From Buddleja alternifolia (lineage: Eukaryota; Streptophyta; Magnoliopsida; Lamiales; Scrophulariaceae), in the NCBI GenBank assembly GCA_019426215.1, contig CM033401.1:18357134-18421133 (forward strand): 64,000 nucleotides of DNA, in the 5' to 3' direction. A program made the position numbers and the translations under genes. The notes under the pieces are model-generated. The model was not told the origin of the DNA. It worked only from the letters and a program-made list of their open reading frames with translations, and did no database searches. Below are positions 1-11,344 of this stretch, one piece after another. Each line of letters begins with the position of its first letter. Within the stretch, counting starts at the first letter, position 1.

Positions 1-769
1 CCAGTTCTTCTTCCTCACTTATGTCCGAACCTTTTTCTTTGATAGGTTTTCCTTTGATTGATGCCATTAGCGCTCCAGATTCGATTACTGGATTACTTAC
101 TGCATCACTGGCCGAATTCAGCTCAAACTCAAACGCTTTGAGTTCTTAAAAAGCAACTTCTGGAGTTAGGCTGTCCAGATTGTTTGATTCTCTCATTGCA
201 GTTGTTTTCATCAGGAATTTGCTTGGAAGACTTCTAAAGATTTTGACCACTGTTTCTCGATTTTGTAGCTCCATACCCAGAGATGTTAGTTCAGTGACAA
301 GGGCTGTAAACCTCATGTCTAATTGCTCTAGCGTCTCATTAGGTAGCATCTTGAAGCCGTTGAATTTTTCTTTGGCAATTGATAATTTGTTTTCCTTTAT
401 TTGTGCTGAGCCCCCACAAATAGTAGCCAACTTATCCCAAATTTCTTTAGTTGTATTGCATGATTTGACTTTGTTGAATAAGTTGTCATTGTCACCAATG
501 GCTGTGTATAATGCATTTCGACCGACATTGTCCAGATTGGCTCGTCGACGCTCATCGGTGGACCATTCTTGTTTGGGCTTCTCCACATACCCGTCAGGTG
601 TTTCTCCTGTGGCTTCGGGCGCTCTGGTGATAACTTTGTATATTTTGATTGGCCCATCTGAAATGATATCGCACATTTCATCATCACATGAACACAAATA
701 AGTAAACGCTTTGACCTTCCAAGAGTCATAATTTGACTCGGTCAACTTGGGATCTTTAGAAAATGCCAT
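1..769 (-). pseudogene. Copia gag (UBN2-type), element B1, partial with one stop
   Basis: This encodes the N-terminal two thirds of a plant Copia capsid protein, which would form virus-like particles around element RNA in the cytoplasm. The start codon is at 769 and the frame is open for 207 codons. It contains the UBN2-type core with the segment WDKLATICGGSAQIKENK. A TAA at 146-148 falls where B2 reads serine in the matching stretch; beyond it the same frame continues to position 1. This copy keeps the short segment after GFKM whose loss shifts the frame in B2, so the two copies are broken in different places. It is very unlikely to be functional. Confidence 0.85.
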
Positions 770-863
770 GAAGAATTTTAAAGTAATTTTGAAGCGACTA
801 TATTAAAAAGATGGATCGGAACAAGCTGTTACGCTTGGAAACGCTTAGGTTTCAACTTCAACC

Positions 864-875
864 GCTCTGATACCA
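864..875 (-). other. Primer-binding site of B1 (initiator Met-tRNA type)
   Basis: The minus strand reads TGGTATCAGAGC, two bases inside the LTR end. This is the classic plant Copia primer site, complementary to the 3' end of initiator methionine tRNA. Confidence 0.9.
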
Positions 876-877
876 CT

Positions 878-2629
878 TGTTGGTCCCAAGTGGTATACGA
901 AAGGGTCTAGAAGGGGGGGGGGGGTTGAATAGACCCTGAAGTCTTTTTCGACTTCTTAAAAATTCGTATCACTTTGAAATATTTGAACGCTTGACAAGTT
1001 TAAGCGCTGGATGTGGTGCTTGAGAAACGTTAACTTAGACTCGGTGATTTCAACGCTTACCAAAGTAGGGCAGAGTTTAGTCACTAAATCAGGGTTAGCA
1101 CAGCGGAAATGTTTTATAGCTTAGCGTTCGTTTTAACCAATTAGTCGCTTATTAGTTTTAAATGCCTTTTCAAGATATAATATGACAGTATAATGTAAGA
1201 CAATAAAACAGTAAATGACACAAAATGTTTGTAAGGTTCACTGGGTGATGTAATCCCAGCTACGTCCTTCTTCTCCTTTTATCAGGGAGGTTTTTCCACT
1301 ATGATGATTATCGAAGAGTCACACAGAGACTTCTACAAGATAGAGGGAGATTGGATATGATCTTGGAACTCCTTGGTCACACAGATTTCAGCTCCACTAA
1401 AGAGCTTCTATTCCCTTGCTTCTTTCACTCAGAAATGGTGCAAGTTACTTTTGATCTCGGAACTCCTTGGTCACACAGATTTCAGCTCCAATAGAGATCA
1501 ATTTCAACAAGCTTCTTTTACACAAAAATACTGCTTGCAAGTCAACCAGCTTTCTCACTCAGATGAAAGGTGTTGATGGTTTTGGTCACGGGTTTGTTTG
1601 TTTTTGGAAAGTTCAAACAACTTGAGGATATCTCAATGGTAGTATATGTTCTTCTTAAAAAGAGATTTGAGATATGGGTGACTGTCTCTAGAATATTTGT
1701 AAAAAGCTTATATGAATATTTGGCTATGATTTTTAGTAAGCTTTTCTTTCAACAAAGTAGGTATTTTTGTGTGTGTCACTTTCTCATCATGTTACTTGTT
1801 TGTTGAAAGAGCTATTTATAAGGTATTGGTGGTTTTTGTCCGTTTGACTCGGTTGGAGTCTCGTTTCCCCAAACATTCCTTGAGTTCAGACATTTCTAAC
1901 TTTGGGTATATTTAATTGGTTGGGCATGGTCTTGGTTTCATAAACCTGACAGTCTAGGTCAAAGATATGGCTTGCCCATAAGTTATAGTGCTTATATTTT
2001 AATAGCACTTATCCGACTTTTAATGCATCTTGTTTTATTTCCGTTAGAAATAATTCGTCCGTTTGATTCATGCATTTTTTAAGTCTTTGGATGGTTTTGG
2101 GTCTAAATTTTTTAGGTTACGTTCTTTGTAGGTTGTGTTGGTTTAACCTTTTATTTGGACGCTTGCTGAAGAGAATAGTTATTCTTGTGTATCAGACGCT
2201 TGGACTGATCCTGACTTTCTTTTCTTTATCTCAGACGCTTACTCTTCAATCTTGTCTTGATGGTCTCACTGAAAATTTCGTCATTTCACTTGATGTTGAG
2301 TATTCGGCCTGAGTTATCCATTCGTAGTTTGAGCACTGGGATAATCCCTAAAGCGTTTGACAGACGCTTCAAGATATCTTTATCCATTGTAGCTTTAGAC
2401 GCTTGATCTTCACCTTCATCACTTGGTAGACTCACCCAGAATTTTCCTAAGTGTTTTAGTGTCACATACTTAGTCTAAGGAATTCTACAAAGATAAATAC
2501 TATAAGCCTAAGATAAATAAGCTTTCAGGTACTTATACATAACATTCTATGAAAGCTTTCACACTTTTCGGGGTCTAACAGAAAGTCCTATTTGTCATCA
2601 TCAAAACATCTAATATGAAATTCCTAACA
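878..2629 (-). repeat. 5' LTR of B1 (1752 bp)
   Basis: The ends are TGTTAGGAAT...CCAACA read on the minus strand, matching the ends of the B2 LTR. A TATA-like TATAAATAG lies near 1812-1820 (minus). A run of 12 Gs near 911-922 corresponds to the C-run near the 3' end of B2's LTRs. Many AGCGTC/GACGCT words occur, as in all SIRE-type copies here. It forms an inverted repeat with the B2 5' LTR at 3240-4924, separated by 610 bp of element A. Confidence 0.88.
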
Positions 2630-3239
2630 ATTCTTTCACTCAAAATCATTATTCTAATAATAATCAGCCTCCTCTTGGCCAAAGTCACTCCAAATCAAAC
2701 AACAATTGGACAGAACGACCAAGCAAGCTAAATACAAGTCCAGTAGCTTGCCAAATATGTGGACGATCCAATCATATAGCCGTTAGGTGCTATTACAGGT
2801 ACAACTATAACACCGAAGAAGAAAATGTCCAAGCGGCTTTTTACCGTCATGACTTTAAACAATGAAGATGACCCAAATTTTAATGCAGACTCGGGTGCCA
2901 CTTCTCACATGACAAATCAAGGAAGTAACTAAACTCTTTAAAACCTTAGTTTAGCCATAATTCTATATATGTTGGTAATGGTCAAGCTTTACCAATTACA
3001 CACACGGGAAAAGCCTCACTAAACACTCCACATGGTAATCTTTTCTTAAATGATGTGTTACTCGTACCAAAAATTAAGAAAAATCTATTATCTGTGAGCA
3101 AACTTATTAATGATAATATTTGCATTATTACTTTTAATGCCGATAAGTTTATTATTAAGGATCACAAGAACCAAATCTTGGCAAAAGGACATAGACAAGG
3201 AGGCTTATATGTTCTTGAAGGAGGACAACTCACAGAAGT
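2630..3239 (+). pseudogene. Older Copia A: gag 3' end, protease, start of gag-pre-integrase
   Basis: This is a degraded piece of a Copia polyprotein. A CCHC zinc knuckle (CQICGRSNHIAVRC) is encoded at 2749-2790 and would bind RNA. The aspartic protease signature DSGATSHMT follows near 2888-2914, then a short stretch reading LLVPKIKKNLLSVSKL, typical of the segment before integrase. Stops and frame changes interrupt it. The sequence stops at 3239, where B2 was inserted, and resumes in frame context at 25216-25221. B1 cuts off its 5' side at 2630. Confidence 0.85.
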
Positions 3240-4924
3240 TGTTAGGAATTTCATGTTAGATGTTTTGATGATGACAATTAGGAATCTTGTTAGACCCCAA
3301 AGTTATGTACGCTTAAATTTCATAGATACATTGTATAAGCATTTGAACATTAGAAATGTATAGGCTTTATTTTACCTTTTACTTTTGACATTCTTAGATC
3401 AAGAAGTCAGTTAGATTAAAGCGTTTGATACTTTCTGAGTGAGCTTATCCAAACTGCGAAATCTGAAGACTCCAAGCGTCCAAGAAATCAATAGTGAATG
3501 AAGTTTGAAGAAGTTCACTCTAAGCGCCTGACATGTTCTGAGTGAGGTGTCAAGTAACTAAGACTGAAGTCTCAAGCGTCTATACTTCTAAATAAAGTCT
3601 GAAGACTTTTTCCAAGCGTCTAAACATTAAATAGTCCTCCAGATTATTTGGAATTTTCAGTTCATGAATGAAGCGTCTATCAAATGAGAAACATTATCCT
3701 GAAGCATCAGATCAAAAGGAGTTTAATGCAAATATTCTCAGTGCATTAAATGCCAACGGGCATTTAATTCAAATTGCATTAAATGCTGATAAGAGCATTA
3801 ACTGTGATAAGCACTTTCAGACGTACGGAGAAGCCACCCTATTGGACTGTCAACACTTCAAAGACTGCAGCACCAACTTTTGTGCAACAGATTTTCAGGA
3901 AAAAGGACAAAAGTTGTTCACTCGCGAAAGTGAGAGACACGCGCCCTTGCTTGTGTCAAACAGACACTTTTTCCAAGAATGCCTATAAATAGAACTTCAA
4001 CAACAAGCCAAACATAGAGAACAATTATCAAGCCAAATTGTTGTTGCATTGAAGTCTCATTCCTTAAACTTTCAGAAAAGCCTGAATACTCAAGAAAATA
4101 TTTTTCTGCTTTTCATCAAATCCTGAGACAGTCAACCCAATATCTCAAACATTCTTTTTGAAGAAACTACTCTACTACTGAGATATTCCAGTTGTTTGAA
4201 CTTCATCAAAATCAAACAAACCTTTTTAGAAAAACCCCTATCCAAGCCTCGCGATCTGTGTGAAGTCGAAGTTGGATACTTGCATTATTTCTGGGTGAAA
4301 GAAGCAAGGGGATTGAAGTGATTTGGAGCAGAAATCTGTGTGATCAAGGAGCTCAAGTCATCGACATCCATCTCTCCCTAATTTGTAGAAGATTCTGTGT
4401 GATTCTTTGAGAATCATTTTAGTGGATTGCCACCGAGTGCAAAGGAGAAGAAGGACGTAGTTGGGATTACTCCACCCAACGAACCTTACAAATATTGTGT
4501 CATTTACTTTTCAGTCAATTCTTTCATCTATCATATCATTGCATAAATTGATTAAGTAAAACACAATCAAAAGCTAAGCAACTAAGAAACCTCGTGTGAC
4601 GCTAAAACTTTCAAAGAGAAGACTCCAAAAATCATTCCGCTGTGCTAACACTGATTAAAAGAACTGAACGCTTAACCTACTTGGTCAAAGCATTCAATTC
4701 TTGAAGTCTGAGTTAACTTTAAAAATTAGTCTTCATCAGAGGCTTAGCGAAAGCGCCAATATTTTAAGTGAACGCTTAAGTCAAGCGTTAGACACTTCAA
4801 GCGTCTATCTTTTCAAGCGTCCAAAAATCTTTTAATACGAAATCTTTTGAAGTCGAAAAAGACTTCAGGGTCTATTCAACCCCCCCCCCTTCTAGACCCT
4901 TTCGTATGCCACTTGGGACCAACA
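3240..4924 (+). repeat. 5' LTR of B2 (1685 bp)
   Basis: The LTR begins TGTTAGGAATTTC and ends CCAACA, with TGTT/AACA terminal inverted bases. It matches the 3' LTR pieces at 15733-16671 and 24689-25215. About 200 bp (roughly 4192-4391) have no counterpart in the 3' LTR because of the C1 junction. A 19-base stretch around 3787-3806 is also absent from the 3' copy. Confidence 0.93.
3984..3992 (+). promoter_or_regulatory. TATA box of the B2 5' LTR
   Basis: TATAAATAG sits mid-LTR, preceded by GCC, and is repeated unchanged in the 3' LTR at 16458-16466. Its position fits the U3/R promoter of a Copia LTR; transcription would start about 30 bp downstream. Confidence 0.65.
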
Positions 4925-4926
4925 AG

Positions 4927-4938
4927 TGGTATCAGAGC
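4927..4938 (+). other. Primer-binding site of B2
   Basis: TGGTATCAGAGC begins two bases after the LTR end, as in B1. It is complementary to the initiator methionine tRNA 3' end, which primes minus-strand DNA synthesis. Confidence 0.93.
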
Positions 4939-5027
4939 GGTTAAAATTGAAATTTTAAAATTTCCAAGCATAATTGCTTGTTTAGATCCTTTTCTTTCAA
5001 AATCTAGTTACATTTAAAATTTTCGAT

Positions 5028-6166
5028 ATGGCATTTGCTAAAGTTCCCAAACTGACTGAATCAAATTATGACACATGGAAAGTCAAAGCATTTACATATC
5101 TCTGTTCATGTGATGATGACATGTGTGATATTATTTCAGATGGGCCAATCAAAATATACAAAGTTATCACAAGAGCGCCTGGAGCCATGGAAGAAACTCC
5201 CGATGGTTACGTTGAGAAACCAAAACAAGAATGGACTCCAGATGAGCGTCGAAGAGCTAATTTGGACAATGTTGGTCGTAACGCTCTATATACGGCTATT
5301 GGTGATAATGACAACTTATTTAACAAGATCAAATCTTGCAAAACTACTAAAGAAATATGGGATAAGTTGGCTACGATTTGTGGTGGTTCAACTCAAATCA
5401 AAGAAAACAAACTTTCCATTGCCAAGGAAAATTTTAACGGATTTAAGATGAAACGTTAGAGCAATTGGATATAAGATTTACAGCTTTAGTTACAGAACTT
5501 ACATCGTTGGGAATGGACTTACAGAACCGAGAAATGGTGGTTAAAATCTTTAGAAGCTTACCCAGTAAATTCTTGATGAAGACAACCGCTATGAGAGAAT
5601 CAAATATGCTTGATCTTCTAACTCCAGAAGATGCCTTTTCTGAGCTAAAAGCATTTGAGTTCGAGTTGAACTCTGCTAGTGATATTGTGAGTAATCCAGT
5701 GATTGAATCTGGAGCGCTCATTGCACCAATCAAAGGTAAATCGGGTAATAAAGGAAGGAATTCAGATATCAATGAGGAAGAAGAGTTGGCTTTGCTGAAT
5801 AGATTCAGGAAGTTCTTGAGATATGAAAAGAAAGGAAAAGGTTTCAATAATCAAGGACAAAGTTCATATCAAGCGTTTTCTCCTGTGCAACAACAGTTTC
5901 CAGCGCCTCAGTATTCTGTTCCTTCACCCCAAGCGCCTACTCAATACCAAGCATCTACTCAAAGTCTCCCAGCTCCAGTGGTCAAAAAACCACACATTGC
6001 AAGGTTAACAAATGAACAAAAGATGAAAACTAATCTTTGTTATAATTGCAGAAAACCAGGGCACTACCAGGTAAATTGCACTTATCCAAACGTATCCAAG
6101 CCCTCAAGGCAGGATTACTTGGATAGAAACCAATTAGGAGCAACCTTCGGCAACAAGGTTTGCTAG
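5028..6166 (+). pseudogene. Copia gag (capsid and zinc knuckle), element B2, frameshifted
   Basis: The capsid frame opens with ATG at 5028 and closely resembles the B1 gag, with the same UBN2-type core. Around 5447-5460, eleven bases present in B1 are missing, which ends the first frame at 5459; the rest reads on from 5465 in another frame. A CCHC knuckle, CYNCRKPGHYQVNC, is encoded near 6037-6080 and would bind the RNA genome. The segment between is proline- and glutamine-rich. The frame closes with TAG at 6164-6166. Capsid function is known for the family; loss of function follows from the frameshift. Confidence 0.88.
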
Positions 6167-7222
6167 CGGAATCAGAACCAGCATCCGCACCTGAAGATTT
6201 AGAATCATCAGAAGAAAGTAGTGATGATGTTAGACGACTCAGCGCTCATATATCTCATGGCCAGAGATGATGAAGCGTCTCCTGAGGTAATCAATGAATT
6301 ATCAATTCCTCTTTCTTATGATGAATTACTTGACAAAGTCAAAGAATACTACAATGAATGTCAAGAAGCTGCCAAAATATATCAAAATGATCTCGCTATT
6401 ATTTCACCACTCACAAGAGATAAAGTAACGCTCAGAGCAGAGTTGCGAGTTCAGCAACAGTGCATTGAGAAGAATCAATCGCTTGAGAGTGAAATTATTC
6501 AATTGAAAGGTGATCTTGATATAATAGTCAAGAGAGAAGCTGATTTGATCGCTAGACTTGCTAAATCAGAGCAGCTCATCTCATCATTATCAAAAGCTTC
6601 TAGACAGCTGGATAATGTGACTGAAGTAACCAGATTATTTGGTGAGAAGACCGGTTTAGGATGCAATAAACTCGGTAAACAACCTAATAAATTTGATGTT
6701 ACGAAAAACAACAAAGGAAAGGGTGTTATCTTTGTTGAAAAAGGTTCACAAAGTCAAACACAAAATGAACCTAGTGACAATGATAAGAGGCCAAATGAGA
6801 AAGTCAAAGCTAACTCAGGCAAGGGTAAGACTAAGGCAAATGATTCACAAAGACGGGTTTATCCAAACGCTCAAAAGGCTAAAGATAAGACTGACCACTG
6901 TGAATCAAGCGCTAAGCGTCTAGCACCAAAAGTGCAACCCAAGCCAGTGCCAAGGAAATATCAGCGTCAATATCCAAGACAGTCAAGATCATATTATCAA
7001 TACTATGATGATTATGACTATGACTATGATTATGACTATTATTATAATCGAGGATATTATTATACATCCAAAAAGCACACACAGCACAATGTGAAACCCA
7101 AAAAGGCCAGTATTTCTACAATGAAGACGAGGCAAATATGGGTTCCTAAAGTTCTAATTCAAACTAACAAGGTTACTAATGTTGAAGGACCCAAGCAACA
7201 ATGGGTACCTAAACAGAAATAG
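6167..7222 (+). pseudogene. Gag C-terminal coiled-coil/linker region of B2
   Basis: From 6221 an open frame of 333 codons runs to TAG at 7220-7222, in the same frame as the upstream gag piece. Between 6150 and 6225 the acidic segment ESEPASAPEDLESSEE is readable only in a shifted frame, so two compensating shifts are likely. The protein has a leucine/glutamate-rich stretch likely to form a coiled coil (about residues 35-130), a basic Lys-rich part, an Asp/Tyr repeat (DDYDYDYDYDYYY) and then WVPK motifs. WVPK motifs just before protease are typical of SIRE-type polyproteins. Confidence 0.72.
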
Positions 7223-7237
7223 AACTTCCCTTTTTGA

Positions 7238-10200
7238 TTGCAGGTACCTAGAGCTAGAGCCGATACATCTGTATGGTACTTTGATAGTGGATCGTCAAGG
7301 CACATGACCGGTTCCAAAGATCTTCTGATCAACTATCAAGCTACCAATGGTCCTCAGGTTGTATTTGTTGACAACTCCAAAGATAAAACCAAAGGTATAT
7401 GTACTGTGCATAGGGGGAACATCATGATAAGTGACGTTTATTTTGTTGAGGGTCTGAAGCACAATTTATGAAACATAAGTCAATTCTGTGATAAAGGCTT
7501 TGAAGTCATATTCTCAAGTGACTATTGCTATATAAACGACGCTAAGACTAAGTCTACTAAATTGAAAGGAAAAAGAACTAACAACGTATATTTAGTAGAT
7601 TGGGGTTCAACACTTGATAACAACCCAACATGTTTTGTTGCTAAAAATGAATCTAAAATGGGTTGGTTATGGCATAGAAAAATGAATCACCTCAATTTTA
7701 ACACAATCTCTCAGCTAATAAGTCAAAATCTTGTAGAGGGATTACCAAATGGACCATTCCATAAGGATCGTCTTTGTGACGCTTGTCAAATGGGTAAACA
7801 AGTTAAATCAACGTTCAAAAGAAAACCTCTAGAATACTTGAACTACTTCACATGGATTTGTTTGGACCTGTTCAAACGATCAGTGTAAGCGGTAAAAAGT
7901 ATACTTTGGTGATAGTAGACGATTTCTCTAGATTTACTTGGGTGGAATTTCTTTCATCCAAAGATGAAACATGTGACAAGTTAACAACGCTTATTCGGCA
8001 ACTTCAAACACTGAAAAATCTTAAGGTTTCAAGAAAAAGAAGCGATCACGGTACTGAGTTTACTAACAAGATTGTTGAAAAGTTTTGTGCAGAAAATGGA
8101 ATACATCATGAGTATTCAGCTCCCAGAACTCCCCAACAAAATGGTGTTGTTGAGCGCCGGAACCGAACTCTTAAGGAAGCCGCTAGGACTATGTTAGCAG
8201 AATCCAAGCCTGCTCCTAGTTTTTGGGCCGAAGCGATCAACACTGCCTGTTACACTCAAAACCGCTACATGATCAACAAACAGCATGGAAAAACTCCATA
8301 TGAATTATGGAAGGGACGTAAGCCAAATGTTTCATATTTTCACGTCTTTGGTTCTAAATGTTTTATCCATAATAATAGATCCCAAAGCCTAAAGACTTTT
8401 GATCCTAAAGCGGATGAGGGAATCTTTCTAGGCTACGCCAAAAATGGAAAGAATTTCCGCATTCTCAATAAGATCAAATCGAAGGTTGAGGAATCTATTC
8501 ATGTTGTTTTTGATGATGCTAACCAAGAGCCAAGTAAGATTAATTTAAATGATGTAGGAGTTGAAGATCTATGTCATCAAGCGTCTAAGATTACTATTGA
8601 TGAAGATACTGATGACGATGATGAGATCTCAGTGTCAACTCCTAAGAATACTCGTGAGATTACTCTAAATTATCATGTAAGAAATGTTGATGATCATGAA
8701 GAGAATGATCATCAAGAGCACACAAGGAATTGTGAACTTGAAGCGCCTACGCAAGAAGGTAGTCAAGCGTCTATTCCTCAAGCGCATGTTCAACCTCTTA
8801 ACCCCTTCCAACCAGACAGACTATGGCTGCGTGATCATCCACCTGAGCAGATTATTGGAGATATTGAAGCACCTGTTAGGACTAGAGCCGCTACGTTCAA
8901 TGAGGCTATGTTCGCAAGCTTTCTATCTCAAATGGAACCTAAGAAAGTGGATGAAGCGCTAAGTGACCCAAGTTGGATTGAAGCTATGCAAGAAGACCTT
9001 AATCAGTTCGAACGAAATAAGCTTTGGATGCTAGTACCAAGACCAACTCACCAAAGAGTTATTGGAACTAGATGGGTATATAGAAACAAGATGGATGAGA
9101 ACGACATTGTTATAAGAGGAAGGTATTGCCAAGAGGAAGGTATTAACTTTGATGAGACATACGCTCCTTTCGCTCGTCTTGAAGCAATCCGCATGATTCT
9201 AGCTTATGCAGCGTTCAACAAGTTCATGGTGTATCAAATGGACGTGAAGAGTGCCTTCCTGAATGGTGAACTCCAAGAAGAAGTATATGTGGAGCAACCA
9301 CCAGGATTCATCAACAATCATGGTAAGGGTATGGTTTACAAGCTAGAAAAAGCACTTTACGGGCAACAACGTTATGGTAAAGGCTTTTCAAAAGGTAAAG
9401 GCTTTCTTATTGGTAAAGGCATGGTATGACACTCTCTCTATCTTTCTTATTGGTAAAGGCTTTTCAAAAGGCAGCGTTCACAACGTTATTTAAAATTACC
9501 AATAACAAAGATATTCTCTTAGTTCAAATTTACGTTGATGATATTATATTTGATTCTACTAACAAGCGTCTGTGTGAGAAATTTTCAAAAATGATGCAAG
9601 AACAATTTGAAATGAGCATGATGGGTAAATTAACTTTCTTCTTAGGACTACAAGTTAAGCAACTCCCTAATGGCATATTTATTAACCAAGCTAAATATAC
9701 ACGGGATATGATTAAGAAATTTGGTATGGAAAATGCATCATATTCAAAAATTCCAATGAGCCAAACACTTAAGTTAGATAAAGATGAAAGTGGAAAGAAA
9801 GTTGATATTACTAATTATGGAGGTATCATCGGTTCAGTTCTTTATCTTACCGCCAGCAGACCTGATATTATGTTTTCGATATGCATGTGTGCACGATTTC
9901 AAGCTGATCCTAAAGAGTCACACTTAATTGCTGCCAAGAAGAACCTTAAATACCTAAAAGGCACACAGAATGTGGGCTTATGGTATCCTAGGGATTCTCC
10001 TTTTGAACTAATTGGTTACTCAGATGCAGATTTTGCAGGTTGCAAAATAGATCGTACAAGCACTAGTGGTACTTGTCAATTTCTAGGTGATAGGTTAGTT
10101 TCATGGCATAGCAAGAAACAACAATCCATAGCTACCTCTACAGCCGAAGCTGAGTACGTAGCTGCAGGGAGTTGTTGTGCACAAGTTCTATGGATGAGGC

Positions 10201-10478
10201 AACAACTAAGAGATTACGGTATAATCTTAGGTCCAACCCCCATTCATTGTGATAACCAAAGCGCTCTAGCCATGACTCAAAACCCTGTTCTTCATTCCAG
10301 AACCAAACACAATGACATTAGATACCATTTTCTTCGTGATCATGTTCAAAAGAAAGATATCTCCATGCACTTCATTGGAACTGACAAACAATTGGCAGAT
10401 ATCTTCACCAAAGCACTCAATGAACAACGTTTTCTCACTTTGAGAAATGAACTAGGTATGATTGATTTAAACGCTTAA
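7238..10478 (+). pseudogene. Copia pol of B2: protease, integrase, reverse transcriptase, RNase H
   Basis: Domains follow Copia order. Protease shows WYFDSGSSRHMTG near 7271-7310. A premature stop at about 7469-7471 precedes the gag-pre-integrase segment (7562-7888; H-x-H and CxxC zinc ligands). Integrase (7852 on) has the catalytic aspartates in VDDFS and SDHGTEF and the glutamate in NGVVERRNR. Reverse transcriptase begins near 8960, but lacks the usual Lys-Ala-Arg-Leu-Val segment near 9115-9125 and is scrambled at 9370-9480. It resumes with the catalytic YVDDIIF near 9530. RNase H has SDADFAGC and ends with TAA at 10476-10478. The pieces would copy RNA to DNA and integrate it if intact; this copy cannot. 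Confidence 0.92.
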
Positions 10479-11344
10479 TCATCAAGCATCATACTTTATT
10501 AGACATATAATTTAGGGGGAATCCACTTTATTTATGTCTAACAGCCTTCTTTGAAAAACAAAAACAAATGGTATAAGTTATCACATTTAGGGAGAACCTT
10601 AAAATTGTACTTGAACATGACTGTAAGCGTCAATGATCAAAATTTTCAGATGCATGATCATCAACGCTCAGTATTATCTTTGCATAAAATATTGGACGCT
10701 CAAACATAGAAAGGTTTTTGACTTTAAGCGTCTATATTACAACAGTCATAATGAATACCAACCAATGGTATCAGTTAAGCATCGAATCCAGTCCAATCAA
10801 CTCTTAATATAAAAATATCATTTTCTTTACAAGCCATGAATAATGTTTCCAAACTGCTTTCGAAGTAGTGGGTAGACTCAAAAGTCTATTTTGTACTCTA
10901 CTCGCACGCTTCTATCACATCAAACTGGCGGGTAATCAAAAGTTTCTTTTCAAAATGACGGTTCAGAGATAGCACGTGTTTGTGTACATGTCAATGTACA
11001 AACAGGCGCGTGCGTTACACTCTGAAAATGCCAAATCTTTTTAAAATTTTAACTCGGATGTCAAATCTTTATATATGAGAATTACCAAATGTAACTTCTC
11101 TCTATTACACAAAACTCGAGTCCGCAGTTAATGAATTTATGGCTGAGATTCAACAATAGTTACACGTGTCTAAATCCTACAGAGACTAGAGAACACAAGT
11201 TTTAAAAATTCTTTACTGTATCATTTAAAACACAAATTTTGCAGAATGACAATTCACTTTTCCTCAAAACATATCTGCAAAACTTATTCTCTCTCTCTCT
11301 CAAAGCAAAAGAAAAATCTCAGTTCATCTCTTTCACAAAAAAAA
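10479..11344 (+). other. Spacer between pol and the extra ORF of B2
   Basis: There is no convincing coding sequence. A purine run TTTAGGGGGAATCC at about 10511-10524 resembles a polypurine tract just after RNase H, where elements without an extra ORF would have their 3' LTR. A second weaker one (ATTTAGGGAGAACC) follows near 10587. A TATA-like CTTTATATATGAGA lies near 11067-11080, upstream of the ATG at 11345, and a CT repeat at 11289-11302. These could serve a separate mRNA for the extra ORF, which is inference only. Confidence 0.5.

Larger units (their letters stand above)
1..2629 (-). mobile_element. SIRE-type Copia element B1, 5' part (continues past window start)
   Basis: Read on the minus strand, this is a long 5' LTR (2629 down to 878), a methionine-tRNA type primer site and the start of gag; the rest lies left of the window. 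LTR, primer site and gag all match element B2 (3240-25215) at family level, though LTR and gag have clearly diverged. It sits inside the older Copia A, whose gag resumes at 2630. The first five flanking bases are ATTCT, which should recur at the far end outside the window if this was a simple insertion. Confidence 0.88.

Noticed and set aside
180..701. 173-codon plus-strand open frame opposite B1 gag
   Set aside because: It is the antisense shadow of a recognised Copia gag and has no features of its own.
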